Below the pieces are notes generated by a model. That model was given only the letters and a program-made list of their open reading frames with translations. It was not told the origin of the DNA and made no database searches. A program made the translations under genes and the position numbers. Positions 49,918-57,908 of a DNA stretch of 64,000 bases are shown here, one piece after another. The DNA lies in assembly GCA_041602035.1 (NCBI GenBank), contig JBFIHA010000015.1, positions 5,338-69,337 of the forward strand. The letters run 5' to 3'. Numbering within the stretch: the stretch's first letter is position 1; each line of letters opens with the position of its first letter. The DNA comes from JAOTVV01 sp041602035 (lineage in GTDB: Bacteria > Gemmatimonadota > Gemmatimonadetes > Gemmatimonadales > GWC2-71-9).

Positions 49918-51108
49918 TCAGGGACCCAGCTGGCCGGCCACGCGGGTCGGGACAGCCACTGACACAAACGCCCCGTTGCCGACAATCCCGTCAACGCCGT
50001 AGCCCCAACAGTAAAGCACACCTGTGGTGGCTCGGCCGCACGAACCGGTCGTGAACGGCCCGAGCGCCGGCACGACGGACTGGAAGGCGAGGCCGCCGCT
50101 CACTGCCGTCGGCACGTTGCGGCTGGCGCTCGTGCCGTCACCCAACTGCCCAGAGTCGTTGAGTCCCCAACAGTACGCCTCGTCGGCGATCGTGACGGCG
50201 CACGAGTGGTTGCCGCCGGCGTGGATCGACCGCCACGCTCGGGCGCCGCTCACCGCCGTCGGTGCCGCCTGGGGGCCGCCCGAGCCCATCCCGAGCTGCC
50301 CCGACGCGTGGTCGCCCCAACAGTAGCCGTCTCCGTCGAGCGTCACGCCGCACGTGTGGAGGCCACCGGCGTCGAGCTGCGCGAACACGTGCCCGCCAGA
50401 GACGAGGGTGGGTGTATCCCGGTTTTCGGACGCGCCGATGCCGAGCTGGCCTAGGGCCCCGGATCCCCAGCAGTAGGCCCGTCCGTCGGCCGTGAGCCCG
50501 CAGGTGTGGTCGTTCCCCAGGGTCAGCATGGCAAACGGCTCCGCGAACAACACGGAATCTGGTGTGGGCCGCGTGATCTCGACGCCGCTCACCCCGTTGC
50601 CCAACCGCCCCGACTCGGCGAGCCCCCAGCACCAGGCAAACCCGTTCTGATCCAGGCCGCACGTGTGGGCACCGCCCGCGGCGATGAACGAGAACAGCCT
50701 CCCAGCCGCGACGCGGGTGGGCTGCCCAACCGGCAGGCCCTGCGTCCCCAGGCCGAGCTGGCCGCGATCATTGAGACCCCAACAGTGGGCCACCTCGGTG
50801 GACAGCACCGCACAGGTGTGCCCACCGCCTAGCGTGACCTGCCGGTACACGGCGGTGCCCTGCGCCACGCGGCGCGGCACGGCCTCATCTTCGAACGTTC
50901 CGGTACCGAGTTGCGCGACACCGTTCGCACCCCAGCAGTAGGCGCGCCCGGCTGCAGTGAGGCCGCACGCATGAAACGCCCCGAGATCGTATGTCGCAAA
51001 CGCGACCGTGTCGGCGGGCGGAAGCGGTGGCCCGGTGGAATCGCCGAGACAGCCTGCCGCTCCCCACGAACCCGCCAGCACCGTCGCCCACATCAGCCAA
51101 CGCGTCAT
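49918..51108 (-). CDS. RCC1-repeat lipoprotein
   Basis: 396 aa. The N-terminus MTRWLMWATVLAGSWGAAGC is a lipoprotein signal with lipobox AAGC. Seven RCC1/ATS1-like repeats follow, each with GGxHTC-x-L...AYCWG.....GQLG-like cores; the seventh is degenerate (GPFTTGSCG). Each repeat carries a Cys pair that could form disulphides. It is a surface or periplasmic seven-bladed propeller, function unknown. The ATG overlaps the selenoprotein stop (ATGA). Confidence 0.9.
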   Translation of the reverse strand: MTRWLMWATVLAGSWGAAGCLGDSTGPPLPPADTVAFATYDLGAFHACGLTAAGRAYCWGANGVAQLGTGTFEDEAVPRRVAQGTAVYRQVTLGGGHTCAVLSTEVAHCWGLNDRGQLGLGTQGLPVGQPTRVAAGRLFSFIAAGGAHTCGLDQNGFAWCWGLAESGRLGNGVSGVEITRPTPDSVLFAEPFAMLTLGNDHTCGLTADGRAYCWGSGALGQLGIGASENRDTPTLVSGGHVFAQLDAGGLHTCGVTLDGDGYCWGDHASGQLGMGSGGPQAAPTAVSGARAWRSIHAGGNHSCAVTIADEAYCWGLNDSGQLGDGTSASRNVPTAVSGGLAFQSVVPALGPFTTGSCGRATTGVLYCWGYGVDGIVGNGAFVSVAVPTRVAGQLGP

Positions 51109-51659
51109 CGGTCCGTATCCTCGCTCCAGTAATGCTCCAGCTCCACCCCCAGGCCCTGCGCCATGCGGTTCACGAAGCTGAAGTACGCTGCCACCTGGCA
51201 GACATCGAGAATCTCCCCATCCGACAGCCCAACCTCCCGCAGCCGAGCGACATCCGCCTCGGCCATGTCGCTCGGATACAGGGCCAACTTGGTCGCGTAG
51301 TCGGCGATGGCGCGCTCCCGCGCTGACAGCGGCGCGGAGCGCACGTCGCGGATGACGGCGTCGGCCATGTTCCGATCACGCGTATACCGACGGAGCGCCG
51401 CCCCGTGATGGCGCAGTCAATAGAAGCAATCGTTGGCGGCCGACACAACCACCCCGATCATCTCGCGCTCGCTGCGGGAGAGGGCGGACGGCCCCCGCAT
51501 CAGGTGGTCGTAGAACCGGTAGTGCCGCTCGAGCGATTCCGGGTTGAGGGAGTGGATCTTGAGAATGTGATCCATGCCGTGCCCGGAGCCGTATCGCCGA
51601 TACAGATCGGCCAACAACCCCGTCGCCTCCTCCGCGGGCACCCAGCCAATCCACGGCAT
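51105..51659 (-). CDS. AhpD-like (carboxymuconolactone decarboxylase family) selenoprotein with in-frame UGA (CxxU)
   Basis: The frame from the ATG at 51659 to the stop at 51105 is interrupted only by TGA at 51419-51417. Reading that TGA as Sec gives 184 aa, the normal size of the peroxidase-related AhpD-like family. The active site in relatives is CxxC followed by xxHHGAAL; here it reads DCFY-U-LRHHGAAL, so Sec81 replaces exactly the second redox Cys, with Cys78 as partner. Both flanks are well conserved (SRSEREMIGVVVSAAND before; LSDGEILDVCQVAAYFSFVNR after). A hairpin at SECIS spacing follows, and the window encodes tRNA-Sec. The likely role is thiol peroxidase activity or disulphide relay. 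Alternatives, a nonsense mutation or two split genes, are less likely. Confidence 0.88.
51390..51406 (-). promoter_or_regulatory. Candidate bacterial SECIS hairpin
   Basis: On the minus strand ACGGGG-CGGCG-CTCCGT forms a 6-bp stem (one G-U) with a 5-nt loop. The loop begins 16 nt after the UGA and has G at its second position, fitting the usual rules for bacterial SECIS elements (loop ~16-37 nt from UGA, G in the first two loop positions). A wider ATCACG/CGTGAT pairing is also possible. It lies inside the coding sequence. Confidence 0.65.
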
Positions 51660-51693
51660 CAGCCGATCGGCTGCGGCGAGGCTGCGGCGACGC

Positions 51694-52695
51694 TCACTGG
51701 AGAATCCTCCGCACCGCCACCCAGCGGTCGCGCCACCACCGGGCCTCCGGGTCGCTCGCGTCGAGGCCGGAGAGCCGCACCCCCGTCGATGAGCTGTGGA
51801 TGAACTGACCATCACCCACGTAGAGCCCCACATGGGTGACGGCACCGCCGCCGTCGGTGAAGGCGAGGATATCTCCGGGGTTGAGGGCCGCCACACGCCG
51901 TTCCACGAGCGCTCCCTGCCGGGCCTGATCGCGACTCATCCGGGGCAGGACGATACCGTGCTGGCCATATGCCCACTGAATGAGCCCTGAGCAGTCGTAC
52001 CCGGTGGCATCGCTTCCCCCCCAACGATACGGACTCCCCATGGCGTCGAGCGCCGTGCGCACCACGCTCGACGCTACCCGTGCCACGTCCTCCGGCACGC
52101 TCCCATCGTCGACCGGCACGACCACCGGAACCGGCCGCGGGGTCGGCGCGGTCCCGCCACCCCTCGGGGGGCCGGATCGGCGCAGGCCACGGCCGACCAC
52201 TACCCGGCCCGACAACGACAGCCCGCGCCGATCCATCGGGTCGAGCCGCCAGAACCCGCTCACCCCCGTGTCTTCGACCCGGTACCGGGTCTCGAGACCG
52301 ACGGCAAAGAACTGGAGGAGGGGAAACGTGTAGCCGAGGCCAATGCCCCACGACGCGTCGGCATTGCCGTCATCGTGATCGATGCCGAGGCCCACACTGC
52401 CGAGTCCGTACCACCCCCGGCTCCGATGCCCCACCGTGAGCAGCACCTCGCCCCCACTTTGCGATCGGTCGATGAGGGATCCGCTGTCGTCGAGATAGAA
52501 CCCGCCCAGAGAAACGCCGATGGGGCCGAAGAGTGCGCGATCGTACGCGAACCCGTACTGGACGCTGGTCTGATCGTGCCACCAGGCGCCGTAGGAAACG
52601 CTCACGCTCCTCCGTTGAGCTTCAAGGGAGGAAGGCCCGAGGAGGGCGAGCAGCGGCGTCAGCGCGAGGAGGCCGACGAGTCTATGATGGGTCAC
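51694..52695 (-). CDS. NlpC/P60 (C40) cysteine peptidase fused to an outer-membrane-barrel-like N-terminus
   Basis: 333 aa from the GTG at 52695. A signal peptide ends SSLEAQ. Residues ~30-170 are alternating beta strands with aromatic ends (YGFAYDRALFGPIGVSLGGFY, YGLGSVGLGIDHDDG), like a small OMP barrel. A Pro/Gly-rich linker leads to the NlpC/P60 domain: catalytic Cys in TGYDCSGLIQWAYGQHG and His in VTHVGLYVGDGQFIHSS. It probably cleaves peptidoglycan stem peptides while anchored in the outer membrane (inference). Confidence 0.88.
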   Translation of the reverse strand: MTHHRLVGLLALTPLLALLGPSSLEAQRRSVSVSYGAWWHDQTSVQYGFAYDRALFGPIGVSLGGFYLDDSGSLIDRSQSGGEVLLTVGHRSRGWYGLGSVGLGIDHDDGNADASWGIGLGYTFPLLQFFAVGLETRYRVEDTGVSGFWRLDPMDRRGLSLSGRVVVGRGLRRSGPPRGGGTAPTPRPVPVVVPVDDGSVPEDVARVASSVVRTALDAMGSPYRWGGSDATGYDCSGLIQWAYGQHGIVLPRMSRDQARQGALVERRVAALNPGDILAFTDGGGAVTHVGLYVGDGQFIHSSSTGVRLSGLDASDPEARWWRDRWVAVRRILQ

Positions 52696-52710
52696 GGTGG
52701 CGTAACTTCC

Positions 52711-52739
52711 ATAGTAGCAACATCATAGATGAAGGTCAA
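52711..52739 (-). promoter_or_regulatory. Promoter of the NlpC/P60-barrel gene
   Basis: On the minus strand TTGACC (52739-52734), 17-bp spacer, TACTAT (52716-52711). The GTG at 52695 follows 15 nt later with GGAAG in between. It is divergent from the queD promoter. Confidence 0.65.
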
Positions 52740-52760
52740 CGACCCCGCTCACGCCTCTGC

Positions 52761-52789
52761 TTGACGCCACCTCGGAGCGCCGCTAACTA
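52761..52789 (+). promoter_or_regulatory. Promoter of the PTPS/QueD gene, apparently leaderless
   Basis: TTGACG (52761-52766), 17-bp spacer, TAACTA (52784-52789). The ATG at 52797 follows 7 nt after the -10 box and no Shine-Dalgarno is present. Confidence 0.62.
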
Positions 52790-52796
52790 CCTCCGC

Positions 52797-53207
52797 ATGC
52801 CCACCCTCACCGTGACCCGTCGGGTCCATTTCAATGCGGCGCACCGGCTCCACAACCCGACGCTCTCCGACGCCGAGAACCGCAGAATCTTCGGACCGTG
52901 CAATAACCCGAACTACCACGGGCACAACTATGAGCTGGACGTGTCCGTCGAGGGAGAGGTCGATCCCACGACGGGGTATGTCGCAGATCTCGGCGAGGTG
53001 AAGCAGATCGTGGAGGAGTTGGTCCTCCGGCGCTTCGACCACAAGAACCTCAATCTGGATCTTCCGGAGTTCCGCGAGCGCAACCCTACCACGGAGAACC
53101 TGGTCGTGGCCATCTGGGAGATACTCGAGGGGCGTCTTCCCGGGAGGCTCGTACGCCTCGTTCTGTGGGAGACGCCCCGGAACTACGTGACCTACGAAGG
53201 GCGCTGA
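52797..53207 (+). CDS. 6-pyruvoyltetrahydropterin / 6-carboxytetrahydropterin synthase family protein
   Basis: 136 aa. Zinc ligands are seen in VHFNAAHRL and YHGHNYEL; the catalytic Cys is in IFGPCNNPNYHGHNY, and RFDHKNLNLDL plus NPTTENLVVAIWE complete the PTPS/QueD pattern. The enzyme acts in queuosine precursor (QueD) or tetrahydropterin synthesis. No queC or queE is adjacent, so which activity applies is open. Confidence 0.92.
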   Translation: MPTLTVTRRVHFNAAHRLHNPTLSDAENRRIFGPCNNPNYHGHNYELDVSVEGEVDPTTGYVADLGEVKQIVEELVLRRFDHKNLNLDLPEFRERNPTTENLVVAIWEILEGRLPGRLVRLVLWETPRNYVTYEGR

Positions 53208-53221
53208 ATCGGCCCCGGCCG

Positions 53222-53773
53222 CTAGGCGGGCCAGAGCCAGCCGAACATGCCTCCAGTCAGACCGGCATAGACCAACGACTCGAACAGGAGCTTTCCGGTC
53301 GAGTGCCACGGCTTGCCGAACCAAATAGAGTCGGGCACGGCTGCAAAGAAGTGCGCCATCCACGCAGTGGCTCCGGCCACTCGGAACACGGCGAGATAGT
53401 GTGCGCCGGGATCCAGGGTTCGGCTGCTCAGGTAGGCCACCACCACGCCAATCACCACGTAGAGTAGGAGCGACAGCACCATGGCCTTGCCCATCGCCGG
53501 CCGGCCGGCCGGCAGGATGCGCACGTAGCCCACCGGTCCCTCTTCGGCCTTGCGGATGAACTCCGGATCCTTGGCGGCCGTGGCGTCCTTGGCGAAAGGC
53601 AGATGGTACTCCCCCGGCGGGGCCTTGAGCGCGTTCCTCGCCGCATCTTCATCGGGCAGCTTCTTGAACTCCGACCGGCGATGCGGCATCACCGTCCACA
53701 CGATGGCGCTCGCAATCCAGACCGCAACCGCCGAGAGGAGGATCGGGAGCCACAGAGAGGGTATCGAGATCAT
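53222..53773 (-). CDS. Hypothetical multi-pass membrane protein
   Basis: 183 aa. TM1 is ~8-28 (WLPILLSAVAVWIASAIVWTV); a ~60-residue soluble loop with KLPDEDAARNALKAPPGEYHLPF follows; three more membrane segments occur around 95-118, 125-145 and 162-182 (KLLFESLVYAGLTGGMFGWLW). No family recognised. It converges on the QueD gene. Confidence 0.7.
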   Translation of the reverse strand: MISIPSLWLPILLSAVAVWIASAIVWTVMPHRRSEFKKLPDEDAARNALKAPPGEYHLPFAKDATAAKDPEFIRKAEEGPVGYVRILPAGRPAMGKAMVLSLLLYVVIGVVVAYLSSRTLDPGAHYLAVFRVAGATAWMAHFFAAVPDSIWFGKPWHSTGKLLFESLVYAGLTGGMFGWLWPA

Positions 53774-53813
53774 GTCAGGTCTCCGGGAGGGTGGGAGTCG
53801 TGCCGGAACTTAC

Positions 53814-53838
53814 GGCCTGGCGCCATCGGCGCCAGGCC
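53814..53838 (-). terminator. 11-bp perfect hairpin downstream of mdh
   Basis: GGCCTGGCGCC (53814-53824) pairs with GGCGCCAGGCC (53828-53838) around a 3-nt loop, 27 nt after the mdh stop on the minus strand. No U-run follows. Confidence 0.5.
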
Positions 53839-53864
53839 GCGTGGAACCTTGTGACCGTCCCGAG

Positions 53865-54791
53865 CTACAGCTTCACCACGCTCATGGTCTCTCGGACGGC
53901 ATCGGCCGACTTCACGAGGGCGGCCTTCTCTTCGGCGCTGAGCTCAATCTCGACGATTCGCTCCACCCCGCCCGCACCGAGGAGGCACGGGACACCGACG
54001 AACACGTCCTTCAACCCGAATTCCCCTTCCAGCCACGCCGCGCACGGCAACAGTCGCTTCTTGTCCTTCACGATCGCTTCGACCATCTGCACGGCACCCG
54101 AGGACGGAGCGTAGTACGCCGAGCCGGTCTTGAGGTGACTCACGATCTCGCCCCCGCCCTTCCGAGTGCGCTCCACTATGGGATCGAGGACGCCCTTCTT
54201 GACGAACTGCGTGATGGGGATACCGGAGACGGTCGTGTACGAGATGAGCGGTACCATCGAGTCGCCATGGCCGCCGAGCACCATCGCCTGAATGTCCTCG
54301 ACCGAGACACCGATCGCCTCCGACAAAAACGTGCGGTAGCGCGCCGTGTCGAGGATTCCCGCCATGCCCATGACCCGCTCACGTGGGAACCCCGACACCG
54401 TCTTGGCCACGTAGCACATGACATCGAGTGGATTGGAGACCACGATGATCATCGCCTTCGGCGCGACCTTCTTGATCTCGGCAGCGACCGCCTGCACGAT
54501 CCCCGCGTTCGTCTTGACGAGGTCGTCCCGGCTCATGCCGGGCTTGCGCGGAATGCCGGCGGTCACGACGAAAATGTCGCTCCCTTTCGTCGGGCCGTAG
54601 TCGTTGGCGCCGACGATGCGGGTGTCGAACCCCTCCACTGGACCCGACTGCCATTGGTCGAGTCCTTTACCCTGCGGAATCCCCTCCAGGATGTCGACGA
54701 GGATGATCTCGCGCGCCAGCTCCTTCTCTGCCAGTCGCTGCGCCGTCGTCGCGCCGACATGACCCGCTCCCACTACCGTGATCTTCTTCAT
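53865..54791 (-). CDS. mdh: Malate dehydrogenase (LDH-like type)
   Basis: 308 aa. NAD-binding KITVVGAGHVGATTAQ and DILEGIPQGKGLD; active-site loop GIPRKPGMSRDDL with the malate-type Arg; catalytic His in VLGGHGDSMVPL; VGVPCLLGAGG near the end. It interconverts malate and oxaloacetate in the TCA cycle. The ATG overlaps the trmL stop (ATGA). Confidence 0.97.
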   Translation of the reverse strand: MKKITVVGAGHVGATTAQRLAEKELAREIILVDILEGIPQGKGLDQWQSGPVEGFDTRIVGANDYGPTKGSDIFVVTAGIPRKPGMSRDDLVKTNAGIVQAVAAEIKKVAPKAMIIVVSNPLDVMCYVAKTVSGFPRERVMGMAGILDTARYRTFLSEAIGVSVEDIQAMVLGGHGDSMVPLISYTTVSGIPITQFVKKGVLDPIVERTRKGGGEIVSHLKTGSAYYAPSSGAVQMVEAIVKDKKRLLPCAAWLEGEFGLKDVFVGVPCLLGAGGVERIVEIELSAEEKAALVKSADAVRETMSVVKL

Positions 54792-55315
54792 GGTCCGTTC
54801 CCGTGTTGTACGCTGTGGTTGGCTGACGAGGTGGGAGGTGGGTTGGAATGCACGGGCTCGATCGGGACGGCCAATTGCCGGATCGCCTCGTAGAGCACGA
54901 CGCCGGTCGCCGTCGCCAAGTTCAGGCTGCGAACGGTTGGCGCCATCGGAATACGGAAGATCTCGTCGGGGTGCTTTTCCAGAATCCGCCGCGGCATCCC
55001 GTCCACCTCACTGCCGAACACCAGCACGCTGTTCGGCACAAAGGGAGCGTCCACATACGATCGCGTCCCGTGCGAAGAGAAATATAGGCAGCGCTCGCGC
55101 GCGACGACATGACGGAACGCCCGCCAGTGCGGGTGGACCCACAGATCGACGTGGTCCCAGTAGTCCAGGCCGGCACGCCTCAGTCGCGCATCGTCGAGAT
55201 GGAATCCGAGGGGCTCGATGAGATGCAGCGCGGTGTCGGTCGCGGCACACATCCGGGCAATGTTCCCGGTGTTGGGGGGGATTTGCGGTTCAATCAACGC
55301 GATGGCCAGTCCCAT
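54788..55315 (-). CDS. trmL: tRNA (cytidine/uridine-34 2'-O)-methyltransferase
   Basis: 175 aa from the ATG at 55315, with GGAGG 7 nt upstream; a GTG one codon earlier is less well spaced. SPOUT signatures: LIEPQIPPNTGNIARMCAAT, VLVFGSEVDGMPRRIL and IPMAPTVRSLNLATATGVVLYEA. It 2'-O-methylates position 34 of tRNA-Leu isoacceptors. It is coupled to mdh. Confidence 0.95.
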   Translation of the reverse strand: MGLAIALIEPQIPPNTGNIARMCAATDTALHLIEPLGFHLDDARLRRAGLDYWDHVDLWVHPHWRAFRHVVARERCLYFSSHGTRSYVDAPFVPNSVLVFGSEVDGMPRRILEKHPDEIFRIPMAPTVRSLNLATATGVVLYEAIRQLAVPIEPVHSNPPPTSSANHSVQHGNGP

Positions 55316-55348
55316 CACCTCACCTCCGACACCCCGGCGCGGCCTCCG

Positions 55349-55804
55349 TCAGGTGTCCCGCCACTGGACCGTCCCGTCGTCGAACCGTTCGTGCTTCCAC
55401 ACCGGCAGTCGCCGCTTGGCCTCCTCGATCAGAAACCGCCCCGCCTCGAACGCCTGATCCCGGTGTGGGGCGGCCGCGACCACCCCGATACTGGCCTCGC
55501 CCGTCGGCACGGTGCCCAGTCGGTGGCTGGCTGCGACGCCCACGTCCGGCCACCGGGCGCGGGCTTCGTCGAGGATGCGATCGAGCTCGGCCACGACCAT
55601 CTCCTCGTACGCGGAGTACTCGATGGCGCTGACCGGGCCGTCCTCGGCGCTGCGACGCACCGTGCCGAGAAACGCCACCGTGCCTCCCCGCCCCGGTGCC
55701 GCCACCTCCGCGAGGAGGGCTGCCACGTCGATCGGCTCCCGGGTGAGATACCCCAGATCACCCCCCTGCCAACGGCGGCAGCAGCGCCAATTCGTCACCA
55801 TCAT
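55349..55804 (-). CDS. moaE: Molybdopterin synthase catalytic subunit
   Basis: MoaE inserts the dithiolene sulphurs of molybdopterin using MoaD thiocarboxylate. Motifs: GGTVAFLGTVRR, IEYSAYEEMVVAELDRI, HRLGTVPTGEASIGV and the catalytic Lys region RLPVWKHERF. The start is uncertain: the ATG at 55804 gives a 151-aa protein overlapping moaD by 47 bp, while family homology (LTREPIDV) begins later, near a CTG at 55756 preceded by a GGGGGG tract. It lies directly after moaD. Confidence 0.92.
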   Translation of the reverse strand: MMVTNWRCCRRWQGGDLGYLTREPIDVAALLAEVAAPGRGGTVAFLGTVRRSAEDGPVSAIEYSAYEEMVVAELDRILDEARARWPDVGVAASHRLGTVPTGEASIGVVAAAPHRDQAFEAGRFLIEEAKRRLPVWKHERFDDGTVQWRDT

Positions 55805-56045
55805 GAAGCGGTCGGTCGGGTGCGCTGTGCTCGCAATTCACTGCGGCGAGCGGCGCGGCGGGCAGGAGATCGCCCTTCTCCACTCCCGTACGGAGCGCGG
55901 CGATGGCGTCGCTCACGGTGGCCGTAGGTGGGAGCCGCAACGACACCTGCGTCCGGCCCAATAATTCGGCATAACGCGCAAACAACCGACACTCGACCGT
56001 GATCGACGCGCGCGCTGCCCGGGGATCGGCGAGGTGAGACGACAT
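55758..56045 (-). CDS. moaD: Molybdopterin synthase sulfur-carrier subunit
   Basis: 95 aa from the ATG at 56045. Ubiquitin-like fold with ITVECRLFARYAELLGR, ending in the essential LPPLAGG tail (terminal Gly-Gly) that is thiocarboxylated. It pairs with the downstream moaE. A TATATT -10 box ends 7 nt before the ATG, so it appears leaderless. Confidence 0.93.
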   Translation of the reverse strand: MSSHLADPRAARASITVECRLFARYAELLGRTQVSLRLPPTATVSDAIAALRTGVEKGDLLPAAPLAAVNCEHSAPDRPLHDGDELALLPPLAGG

Positions 56046-56052
56046 ACGGCCC

Positions 56053-56058
56053 AATATA
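56053..56058 (-). promoter_or_regulatory. -10 box of the moaD promoter (leaderless)
   Basis: TATATT on the minus strand at 56058-56053, 7 nt upstream of the moaD ATG. The -35 region is poor (TGCTCG at 17-bp spacing). It lies in the 150-bp divergent region before the amidohydrolase-like gene. Confidence 0.5.
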
Positions 56059-56195
56059 GCCGCTCCCGAGAGCGTCGAGCAGGGCGCGCGGCAAACACGC
56101 CGGTGAATCTTGACACCACACCGGTTCGCGGTCAGGTTCCGGGTCCTCGCGGACGCAACCACGCTTCGTCAACTCCATCAGCCCAAGGACCCGAG

Positions 56196-57908
56196 ATGCT
56201 GAGACCCCGCGCTCGCCTCCTGTCTGCCGTGGCGGCCGTGACGGTGGGGACGCTTCTGGCTCCTCATACCGTCACTGCACAGTTCACCGACCCGCCCCCA
56301 GTGCCGGCCTATGCGCTCAGTGGTGTCACGGTGGTACGCCCGGACGGGGGCCGCCTGAGCAATCAGACGATCGTCGTCCGGAACGGATTCGTTGAGGCCA
56401 TGGGAGCCAATGTGCCACTGCCGCCGGACGCGGAGGTGCTCACGGGCGATTCCCTGATGGTGTTCCCGGGCCTGATCGATGCGCAGGGAGCGGCCAAGGT
56501 CGAGTTCCCCGAGGTTGAGGTGAACCGGCAGGAAGTCGAATCCTGGAATCCGCCGAGGCACGTCCAGGGGTTCACCCCGCATCGCCGAGTCACCGATTTC
56601 CTGGCGGCCACCGGCAAGGATCTCGAGAAGCAGCGTCTGGCCGGCATCGTGGCCGGTGCGGTGCATCCCGACGGACCCGTGATGCCCGGACGCGGCGCCG
56701 TGCTGATCCATCGCAAGGGCGCCGATGTCGCCGCCGGCTTGGTGTTGATGCCGACCCTGGGCCCCGTGTTCTCGTTCCGAGGGGCGCGAGGAGCGTATCC
56801 CGGCACCTCGTTCGCCGTGGCCGCGTTCATTCGCCAGAGCCTGGAGGACGCGCGCCATCACGGAACTCACACCGCGGCCTACCAGCGCGACCCTCGGAGG
56901 GTGACGGCCCCCCGGTGGGATCCCGACTACGAGGTCCTGCGCTCCGTACTCACCGGTCAAACGCCGGTGTTCTTTGCCGCAGACGACTCGGAAGAGATCC
57001 GACTGGTGGTTCGTCTCGCAGAGGAATACGGCTTTTCGCCGATCATCGTGGGCGGCGACGACGCATGGAAGGTGGCCGACCTCCTCAACCGGCGGAACAT
57101 CCCGGTACTGGTGTCGCTGGACTTCCCCGAACCGAAGCAGTGGAAGCCGGAAGAGAAGAAGCCCGAGGGTGAAACCAGCGACTCGGCGGCTGCCCAAGCG
57201 CCCACCCCCCAACCCCTCGACGCCGGGGCGCAGCGTGAGAAGCGCGATCTCGAACAGCTCTATGCCAACCCGGGCAAGCTGGCTGCGGCCGGGGTGCGGT
57301 TTGCCCTCACCACCGGCGGCGGAAAGGCCGATCTGCTGAAGGGTTCGCGGAAGGCAATCGAGTACGGCTTGAGCGAGGCAGATGCGCTGCGCGCCCTCAC
57401 GGCGACCCCGGCCGCGCTCCTGGGTGCGCCCTCGCTCTCCCGCATCGAGAGCGGGCTCCCGGCCACGTTCGTCGTAACCGACGGACCGCTCTTCGCCGAG
57501 ACGACGAAGATTGCCTACACCTTCGTGGAAGGCGAGTTAGAGCGCGGCAAGCCGAGCGGCACACCGAGTGGCGGTGAGGCTCCAGCGGTCAACGTGACCG
57601 GCAGTTGGACGCTCGAGATCGACGCCGGGGGCCAGGTGATGGGCGGTCGGATGACGCTGGAGCAGGATGGGGCCGAATTCAGCGGGACGTTGGTGATGGA
57701 AATGGGAACCGTGCAAATCCGCAGTGGCGTGGTTTCGGGCACGGCCTTCACGTGCACATGGGTGCTGAGCATGGGGGGCGAAACGATGGAATTCGACATC
57801 AAGGGAACCGTCGAGGGTGACGAGGTATCGGGAACCGGGGGCGGCCCAATGGGAGACTTCTCATGGACGGCACGGCGTACCGGCACGCCCGAGAGGGGGA
57901 ACGAATGA
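56196..57908 (+). CDS. Secreted amidohydrolase-like protein, metal site lost, with C-terminal beta domain
   Basis: 570 aa from the ATG at 56196 with a signal peptide ending TVTAQ. The amidohydrolase-fold shell is clear (TVVRPDGGRLSNQTIVVRNG, VFPGLIDAQGAAKVEF, TATPAALLGAPSLSRIESG), but the HxH metal motif expected after PGLID is replaced by Gln-Gly, so it is probably catalytically inactive. A C-terminal ~100-residue beta domain (NVTGSWTLEIDAGG) is added. It overlaps the next, amidohydrolase-containing gene by 4 bp, suggesting a two-protein complex. Confidence 0.83.
   Translation: MLRPRARLLSAVAAVTVGTLLAPHTVTAQFTDPPPVPAYALSGVTVVRPDGGRLSNQTIVVRNGFVEAMGANVPLPPDAEVLTGDSLMVFPGLIDAQGAAKVEFPEVEVNRQEVESWNPPRHVQGFTPHRRVTDFLAATGKDLEKQRLAGIVAGAVHPDGPVMPGRGAVLIHRKGADVAAGLVLMPTLGPVFSFRGARGAYPGTSFAVAAFIRQSLEDARHHGTHTAAYQRDPRRVTAPRWDPDYEVLRSVLTGQTPVFFAADDSEEIRLVVRLAEEYGFSPIIVGGDDAWKVADLLNRRNIPVLVSLDFPEPKQWKPEEKKPEGETSDSAAAQAPTPQPLDAGAQREKRDLEQLYANPGKLAAAGVRFALTTGGGKADLLKGSRKAIEYGLSEADALRALTATPAALLGAPSLSRIESGLPATFVVTDGPLFAETTKIAYTFVEGELERGKPSGTPSGGEAPAVNVTGSWTLEIDAGGQVMGGRMTLEQDGAEFSGTLVMEMGTVQIRSGVVSGTAFTCTWVLSMGGETMEFDIKGTVEGDEVSGTGGGPMGDFSWTARRTGTPERGNE

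Noticed and set aside
51105..51368. Reading the 3' half of the AhpD-like gene as a separate 87-aa gene starting at 51368
   Set aside because: It is in frame with the upstream half, lacks the active site on its own, and is joined by a UGA at the exact catalytic Cys position; one selenoprotein explains all of this better.
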